This document shows, one piece after another, positions 42,119-48,078 of a stretch of DNA of 48,078 bases. The notes below the pieces were generated by a model. It did no database searches and was not told where the DNA came from. It saw only the letters and a program-made list of their open reading frames with translations. The stretch lies in contig BFEA01000222.1 of NCBI GenBank assembly GCA_003427395.1, positions 1,233,031-1,281,108 on the forward strand, written 5' to 3'. The stretch comes from Chara braunii (lineage: Eukaryota > Streptophyta > Charophyceae > Charales > Characeae). The number at the start of each line of letters is the position of its first letter. Position 1 is the stretch's first letter. The position numbers were made by a program, and so were the translations under genes.

Positions 42119-42929
42119 GCGATTGGAGATCCTTTGGATTCAGGCGTGGCGGACGGAAGTAGAAGGGGACCTTCTCGGTTTTCTATTCGGGGCAGTGCGT
42201 CCAGGCTGTCTGAGGCTTCTCACCCAGGAGCTTACGGTCCCAATTGCGCAGCTGGCCGACCATCTTGACGTCAGCATTGTCTCCCAGGTCGACCCGCGCT
42301 TGGTGCCCCACGTCACCTCGCGCACGCTGTCACTGTATCTTCAGTGGTCAGCTTGCGTGGAAGGCTTCCCATCGAGAATTCCGCCTTCACGGTTGGATTA
42401 TTTGGATCCGCGCGACATCGTGGATCCCGCTTTCTATAGACCGCCGTACGAGGACGAAGTGGAGGAGATAATCCGCGAGGAGCTCGCGGAAGAAAGTTCG
42501 GAGGAAGAGGAGGAGAATCTGAACGAAGACGAAGGGGAGCCGGCACAACAACAAGAAGGAGACGAAGACGAGCTCCTGCAAACGGAGAGCGAAGAAGAAG
42601 CAGAAGAAGAAGACAGCGAGCAGGGGAGCGGTGATGACAACGACGAGGAGCAGGCCAACGAGGATTCCCAGCTAGAAATTGCGTCGGTTGCTGATCTTCC
42701 GATCAGCAACGATCCAACGCTCGACCCGGAGCCACCTCAACCAGACGACGGCCATGTGGCCCAGGTGGCTAGGCCGTCCGCTCGCCGGCCTCCTTCCCCA
42801 CCGCGACGTCGACGACGAAGCCGCTCCCTCTCCGCCTCCCTCTCCCTCGCAGCCCATCCCCCACTTCGAGCACGTCGAGATGAGGCTGATCGGTCTTCGT
42901 CCTCGGGCTCTCTCTCTCCGCCCCCATGA
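41892..42929 (+). CDS. Gypsy-3 accessory ORF4, globular plus acidic/basic tail
   Basis: I chose the ATG at 41892 over 41817 because the earlier codons overlap ORF3 and are low in complexity. Residues 1-190 look globular (FCIDPLVVPLIDPSQWDAW, LEILWIQAWRTEVEGDLLGF, AQLADHLDVSIVSQVDPRLV). A Glu/Asp-rich stretch at about 200-280 follows, then Pro/Arg-rich RRPPSPPRRRRRSRSLSA. This resembles a nuclear, nucleic-acid or histone-interacting design, but no family is recognised. It ends with ATGA. Confidence 0.6.
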   Translation: MSSFPISIFELPSSFPTFWQSDLHPHLSFCIDPLVVPLIDPSQWDAWRGDYIELSPCLAEVRVTWTRDESNYPRSERLEILWIQAWRTEVEGDLLGFLFGAVRPGCLRLLTQELTVPIAQLADHLDVSIVSQVDPRLVPHVTSRTLSLYLQWSACVEGFPSRIPPSRLDYLDPRDIVDPAFYRPPYEDEVEEIIREELAEESSEEEEENLNEDEGEPAQQQEGDEDELLQTESEEEAEEEDSEQGSGDDNDEEQANEDSQLEIASVADLPISNDPTLDPEPPQPDDGHVAQVARPSARRPPSPPRRRRRSRSLSASLSLAAHPPLRARRDEADRSSSSGSLSPPP

Positions 42930-43404
42930 CTTCCTCACCCTGCGCCAGCTCACCCGTCCCGCCGTCTTCCCCCACAACCCCTTCCCCCGCGACACTTTCC
43001 GTCATTATTTCTCCATCCGTCTCTCTGTCACAGTCCATCCCCACTCATCCTCCCGGCGTGCTTCCCCCGAGTTCCCTCTCCATGTGCTTCTCTTCAGCAT
43101 TGGATGGCGTCGTATTAACGCCGTAGAGGTTTATTGCCTCATCACGGGGTTAATCCCCGCATGCGCCGATCGCGATCGCTTTCGCGCGGCGCTTCTTAAA
43201 ACCTTCACCACTCTTTATCCCGACTACCTCGCTTCTCTCCCCACTACTGGTCGCCGATTCCCCCGCTTCCATAGAATCGTCCATCATCGGAGCCTTCCGG
43301 AGACGGACGACGAGCTGGAACGCTTCTTCCCGCCTATCCCGACTCATCCCCCATCAACACCTCCGCCTGCCTATCGTCTTCCTTTCCCTCTTCCCCACAA
43401 ATGA
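42880..43404 (+). CDS. Gypsy-3 accessory ORF5, unknown
   Basis: ATG at 42880 starts inside the ORF4 tail in another frame. After the overlap the protein-like part includes LRPHDFLTLRQLTRPAVFP, RDTFRHYFSIRLSVTV, LLFSIGWRRINAVEVYCLIT and ALLKTFTTLYPDYLASL, with a Pro-rich C-terminus. Basic and helical in places; no recognised domain. An open frame extends upstream to 42679, but that part shadows ORF4. Confidence 0.5.
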   Translation: MRLIGLRPRALSLRPHDFLTLRQLTRPAVFPHNPFPRDTFRHYFSIRLSVTVHPHSSSRRASPEFPLHVLLFSIGWRRINAVEVYCLITGLIPACADRDRFRAALLKTFTTLYPDYLASLPTTGRRFPRFHRIVHHRSLPETDDELERFFPPIPTHPPSTPPPAYRLPFPLPHK

Positions 43405-43570
43405 CGGCAACCAGGATACGACGGCCTCGCAACATGACTTCCACACTCGTTCGCACGGTATGCGGCAGAAAAGGAGATCCACCATCCACGGCCAATCAAT
43501 CAAAGATGAGCGACACGTCAGCTAGCAAGCAGGAGCTTGCTTATCTTTGGAACCCCCTGGGCGTCACATA
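43405..43570 (+). other. Gypsy-3 sequence before 3' LTR
   Basis: No ordinary polypurine tract abuts the LTR; a short purine run GCAGAAAAGGAGA lies about 100 bases upstream. Instead GGGCGTCACA, the LTR end sequence, stands at 43559-43568, two bases before the LTR start. Confidence 0.5.
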
Positions 43571-45971
43571 TGTGACGAACTAGCTTCTGTAATGCGCGAC
43601 TTTCGGCGCGAAGTGCTAAGCGGGGTCCCACGTCGATTGGACGGGTTGATGGAAAATTGCATGTGTGTCCTTGCTTTCTTCGTTGTTTCTTCGCTCGAGC
43701 ACGAGCCCCTGGTGACAGTTGAGGACAATTCGGGAATACCAGGGGAAAAGGGGGCAAAACTTGGTCGGATGCGGAGTGCGCGCCGAGTGCACGATTAATA
43801 AACGTTGACGTCTCTTCTTTTCTTTCGTTTCCCTTCTTTTAATTTTGTTTTGTCGGACTTTTGGGCGCGCAGACATCGCGCGGGAATTTCAGTGTCTCTT
43901 TTTGAATTTGTTTCTTGAATTTCCTTTTCGAATCTGGGTCGGAGCCATACGGCCTTCGGAATTTTGATTTTCTTTTCGGACTTTTTCGGCAGGCTAGCTA
44001 GGAATTTAGGAATTTTGGAATTTCTGCTTTTCTGGGGCGCTGCTCTGCATGCTCGCGCGCTCTTTCCTGCTGCTGCGCCGGAACCTTGACTGATTGGCGC
44101 CTTAATCCTTTTGCAACTGTATTTTTTGGCGCACACTTTTGTAACTGTATCTTTCTGTTTCTTGCTTCTTCTTCTTCCTGCCTCGTTTCTTCCTTCACCC
44201 CCCCCCCTGCCTACATTGAGTAGCCGCGGTTGCATGTTCGGATCGATGCGTGAAGTGGGTACGTCCCCCACGCTGCGGCCCGACCATGCAAACGCAGGCA
44301 CTCCCTTTCCCCCATCTATCCACGTCCTTGTAATTCCGTGTTCTTCGCGCATGCTTGCACGCTATAAATTCCGGCTGCGCGATTAACTTGCTCTCTTAAC
44401 TATTGCTGGAAGCTCGGGGTTGCGCGACGACGGACTGTCGGCACACGAGTGAAGTAAGAGGTGAGTGAAGTGGGAGTCGGGCGACCCAACGAGCTGGTGC
44501 TGAATGCGCGGGGTTGACGCGGGCCACGACGGACTGTGGGCGCGGAGCGAACCTGACGGGCGTAGTAGGACTAAGCGGGGTGACGACTTCGTGGGTTGGT
44601 GCGCGACGACGGACTGTCGGCATCGGAAAGTGAGAGAGAAAGAGAGTTGAGGTTGAGTTGGGCATGGATTTGCATCTTTCTTTTTCGTTCCTTTTTCATC
44701 TGTGTATATAAATTTTGGTGTCGATTACGGGCGACTCGCCCTTGTCTTGTGAGGTCCTCTTCGTCTTTTGTTTCGACTTGGTTTTCCCTCAATGTTTTCC
44801 GTTTTGATTTCTTTCTTGGACTTTCTTTTCGCGAAATGATGTATGGATAACCCGCGCACATCTTGCACTTCGTTTTTGATTGACGTCCCGGACTTATGAA
44901 ATCGGATGGGAATGGAGATGGCATGTTGGCAAGATCGATTGGATGTCTGTCGTCTCATAATGATCGTCTGACAAGCATGACCTGACGTATCGTATGCACG
45001 CATGTAAGCACGATCCGAACGGAGTGCGGCTTACACGCGTCCGAACCACCCGGACCCATAATTTGTGTCTTATCTATCACACGAGGTTAGCCCTTCGCCA
45101 GGCCAGGAGTTGATATCCACAGGATCGGGTTAACCATCGCCCGCAAGTGCGCGTCAGTGCGACTCATTCGCGTCTGTCTTACGCACTTGCGGACGGTGAT
45201 TTCCTCAAACAGCTTGTCCCCTAGGGTGTGTAGGATGAAAGAATGACGAGCTCGCGAAGCTCTGACATATCTTGGAATTCTGAGGATTTTGACGCGTATT
45301 TTGGATATCGGGAACTCTGGGAAGAAGAACAACGCCGGTTACGAGGAAATATGAACAACCCGAAATTCCCTTGTCTTGCGGAACGCGATAGGGTATGCGC
45401 CAGGGAATTCCATCTCGCCGTAAGAAGCGATCCCCAGGGACCATATTACCCAAACACTTATAACACGCAATATTTTATATCCCCCGGTTTCGTCATTGTC
45501 GCTCTTAATTTCCCGCTTTATCATCTTCTTCTTCCCTATCATCAGCTCACAGTGGTACCGTGGAATTCCATAGCCCCCTACTGGCCGCGAACTCCGTGTA
45601 GGAATTGCAGCCCACACGATAATTTCTGAAATCCCAGAGCCGCGGAGCCGAGACATACCCCGCACCGGCAGGCGACACGTGGCGGAACCCGAAGGCCCAG
45701 GCCCCCAGGACCACTCCGCCCGGCTTCCCCGAACCGACGATCACGTCAGGATCGGACGGCTTCGCACCACCAACGTGCCAGCCTGCGCCCGTAAATTTTT
45801 CCATTGCTCTATTGCATCTATGCCCCTTAACCTTGCCACAGGAGATCTCAGTTCTGACCTGGGACTCCACCTCCACTTTCCAAAAATCCTTGGCACACCC
45901 CTTTCCGCACTTCCAGGCCCACACCCTACTCCGATCAGGAAGTCGCGCCGGGCATGAGGTTGGGCGTCACA
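43571..45971 (+). repeat. Gypsy-3 3' LTR
   Basis: Starts TGTGACGAACTAGC like 34942 and ends GGGCGTCACA at the GTAT duplication; 2,401 bp. 44961-45968 matches the 5' LTR second half. It retains a promoter-like region absent from the 5' LTR. ACGACGGACTGT(C/G)GGC recurs three times between 44424 and 44622. Confidence 0.8.
44361..44369 (+). promoter_or_regulatory. Putative LTR TATA box
   Basis: CTATAAATTCC lies mid-LTR with a pyrimidine-rich likely start zone (CTTGCTCTCTTAACT) about 25-35 bases downstream. It is the best candidate for the U3/R boundary promoter. Confidence 0.5.
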
Positions 45972-47888
45972 GTATGCTGAGCTGTCCACTGATCTTTCCA
46001 TATTTGCTACTGACCCTGATCGTTCCCCCCTTTTTTCTGTGCTATCTTCCCCCAGCCATTCACTTCCCATCCTTATTCTCGATTGAGAAGATGTCGGGGA
46101 TTTTAACATGAACTGTAGGAACTCTCCTCCTCGCATCTCCCCTGGAGTGATTCTCAACTGTCATGACCGCCGCTGTGTTTCTTCATCCTCTTGCGGCCTG
46201 TCTCCCCATCTTCCTGTTCCTTGCCGAGGGTCCTCGGTTCCCCTAGTACCTCCCTCTCTCTTTGTTCTGCCCCTTACCTCTCTCCAGCTTCTTCCTCCTG
46301 ATTCCCGTGTTTCCTCTTCCCCCCATCTTCTCCACGGCCCCACTCTTCTTCTCATTCCCATGCCATTGCTCCCCTGTCTTTCCCTGCCAAGTGTCCACTG
46401 ATTCATAGTATGTATTCCTGCTCCCCAGTCTAGGCCATAAAGGGACATATCCCTCCACTCTATTGGGCCGGCTGGGTAATGTGCTTGTGGGCAGCTAGGA
46501 TGCCATGGGCCTTGGGGGGGCGGATGACCTTGCTGATTTTGCTGATATTCCATACGGTCCATGTGGCGGTAGTCTTCATGTGTCTGGTGGTCCCACCTTG
46601 TTTGGGGACCTGGTCCTCCTCCTCTCGCTACCGGACTTGAGTGTATACCCGAACCTCCCGCTCTCGGGTCCTGCGACTACACCCTCCAACTTTCTTGGCT
46701 TCTCCATTGGTTAGCCGGGTCCTGTAGGGGCTGGTCTTCCAGAATGATCGGTTGACGAGCTTCCCACATTCGACTTCGCCAAGGGGGCATTTCCTGTCTC
46801 ATTCCTGGTCTTTCCCTTCTCCCCTCGCTGTTCAATAAGTTTGCTCTGCCACCTTCTCTTTCTTGTGTGGGCGTGTGCCCGCTCTGAGTCCGGGGTCTTC
46901 CGGGGACCTCTTGCTGCACCTCACTCCTCCCTCTTCCTGTTGGCTCTGTTGCTCTCGGTTGGTTGAGTACAAATTGTAAAAACCTTTCCTTGTGTCCCCC
47001 TTGTCTCGGAGCCCCCTCCCTTCTTCTCCCTTCTTCCTGTCGAGCCCGAGGACAGTTGTCCTCTGTGTGAAAATACCAAAGACACTTGCGGCAGTAACCC
47101 GTGTATGGAGTCGCAATGTCGACATTCCAACGTTCTCCTGCAGGTCCTTCGATCCACAACTCGTCATCCACTTCATACCTTGCGCTGGGGTCCATATCCA
47201 TTTACACATTCATGAGTTTTGGACGGGACCTATCGTACTCCGGCGGGTGCACTTGGAGGACTTCACCAAACATACTCCTTATTGCAGATCTGAGGTAGTA
47301 GTATGCGTCAAGAGGCACCCTCAGCGCAATGATCCAGAAGTTTACTGTCGCTTCTCGGAGGCGTACTTCCTTCAGTTCGTTGCGAGTCATCCACGGCTTG
47401 CAGATTGTGGTATATTTTTCATCCGACAATCTTAGCCTGATTTCCCCCTGATTGATCAACCATTGGGCGACTTCTTTGGCGTTAGCCACATAAGAAACCA
47501 CGTTTGCTCCTTCAAAACTGATCCTCCCCCTCCACACTTCCGGATTGAAACGTCGTTGGGTCATCCAGCCATCCTCATAAGCCCTGATTAAATCTTCTTT
47601 CACCGCCCTGGACAACTTTTTTGCCTCATCTTGATAAATTAGGATTACTGTTTGTTCCTTTAACCGCTGTTTTTTTATCTTATCCACTACCCCGTTTACC
47701 ACATATCTCTTCCCTTGCTCATCCTCCACTACTTCTCCTAGGTCTACATCGTCCGGGCATATCCCTTCATCGTAGCATCTTTCCACAGAGTCCCGTACTC
47801 TGTCCTCCTCTCCTCTCGGATCTGCCGGTATTGGTGGACGTTGACGACCCTGGCTACCTTGAGCTTGTCTAGCGTCCATCTTGATCAA
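45972..47888 (-). pseudogene. LINE-C ORF1, N-terminal part
   Basis: ATG at 47888 starts one frame running to the Gypsy-3 border, interrupted by TAA 47202, TAG 46677 and TGA 46161. The first ~200 residues resemble the RRM-like DUF4283 type region of plant LINE ORF1 (GEIRLRLSDEKYTTICKPWM; ATVNFWIIALRVPLDAYYYL; VHPPEYDRSRPKLMNV). A zinc knuckle CRKCLWYFHTEDNC (C-X2-C-X4-H-X4-C) lies at 47052-47093, followed by a basic, Gly/Arg/Gln-rich tail. It would bind the element RNA. Confidence 0.82.
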
Positions 47889-48015
47889 TATACATAAAAA
47901 TTAGACGCTCCAAAATGAGCCAGAGAGTTTGGGCGAAAAGAACAAATCTCCCAGTCCTGGTATTCGCACTGTGGATATCCACCGATAATAATGCTTTAAT
48001 CCTAACCTCTCTCTC

Positions 48016-48078
<63 letters not shown>
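47889..48078 (-). other. LINE-C upstream region and (CT)n
   Basis: Non-coding sequence before LINE-C ORF1 on the minus strand, running into a (CT)n/(GA)n microsatellite at about 48007-48072 at the window edge. Confidence 0.5.

Larger units (their letters stand above)
34942..45971 (+). mobile_element. Gypsy-3: Ty3/gypsy element with PHD finger and extra ORFs
   Basis: An 11,030-bp insertion beginning TGTGACGAACTAGC and ending GGGCGTCACA, flanked by GTAT. It has related LTRs, a PBS, gag, protease, RNase H and integrase in order on the plus strand, then three overlapping ORFs. RT is missing, the 5' LTR is rearranged, and no clear polypurine tract precedes the 3' LTR. The terminal TGTGACG/CGTCACA inverted ends and 4-bp duplication match integrase-mediated insertion; Gypsy-1 also has a 4-bp duplication. 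Confidence 0.85.

Overview
This is eukaryotic nuclear DNA built almost entirely of transposable elements nested in one another. I find no intact host gene, tRNA gene, operon or CRISPR array. Chromodomain Ty3/gypsy elements, primer-binding sites for initiator-Met tRNA, non-LTR elements with a C-terminal zf-RVT motif, hAT-like elements and a plant-like 18S rRNA tail suggest a large streptophyte (green plant lineage) genome. A charophyte alga such as Chara is my guess; this is inference, not a database match.

Layout. 1-4594: unassigned sequence with a tRNA-derived SINE (1827-2007), a gag zinc-knuckle scrap, an LTR (LTR-B) with a (CT)n tract, the last ~87 nt of an 18S-like rRNA (3221-3307) and a C-rich tract. 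4595-7492: LINE-A, 5'-truncated, with a poly(A) tail and a 10-bp target duplication. 8181-18052: Gypsy-1 on the minus strand, structurally complete (LTRs, PBS, PPT, 4-bp target duplication) but full of stops and frameshifts; a 614-bp hAT-like element (12725-13338) sits in its protease region. 18187-19165: two more hAT-like elements in AT-rich DNA. 19451-28617: Gypsy-2 on the plus strand, a chromovirus broken by LINE-B (23318-26218, itself carrying a 201-bp MITE) and by a 1,085-bp hAT-like element (27130-28214). 28618-33640: Gypsy-2 tail, 33-bp tandem repeats, a second LTR-B, long pyrimidine tracts and SINE pieces. 33647-47888: LINE-C on the minus strand, split by Gypsy-3 (34942-45971, plus strand).

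The most interesting unit is Gypsy-3. Its integrase ORF carries an N-terminal Cys4-His-Cys3 PHD-type finger, and three overlapping extra ORFs follow integrase. It has lost its reverse transcriptase and most of its 5' LTR promoter region. Removing Gypsy-3 plus one GTAT copy rejoins LINE-C ORF1 exactly in frame, which fixes its borders.

Some structure is artefact. A complete Nextera mate-pair junction adapter lies at 27287-27324, a probable second remnant abuts an N gap near 30119-30175, and an exact 92-bp duplication flanks an N at 35497. Order and distance should be treated cautiously there.
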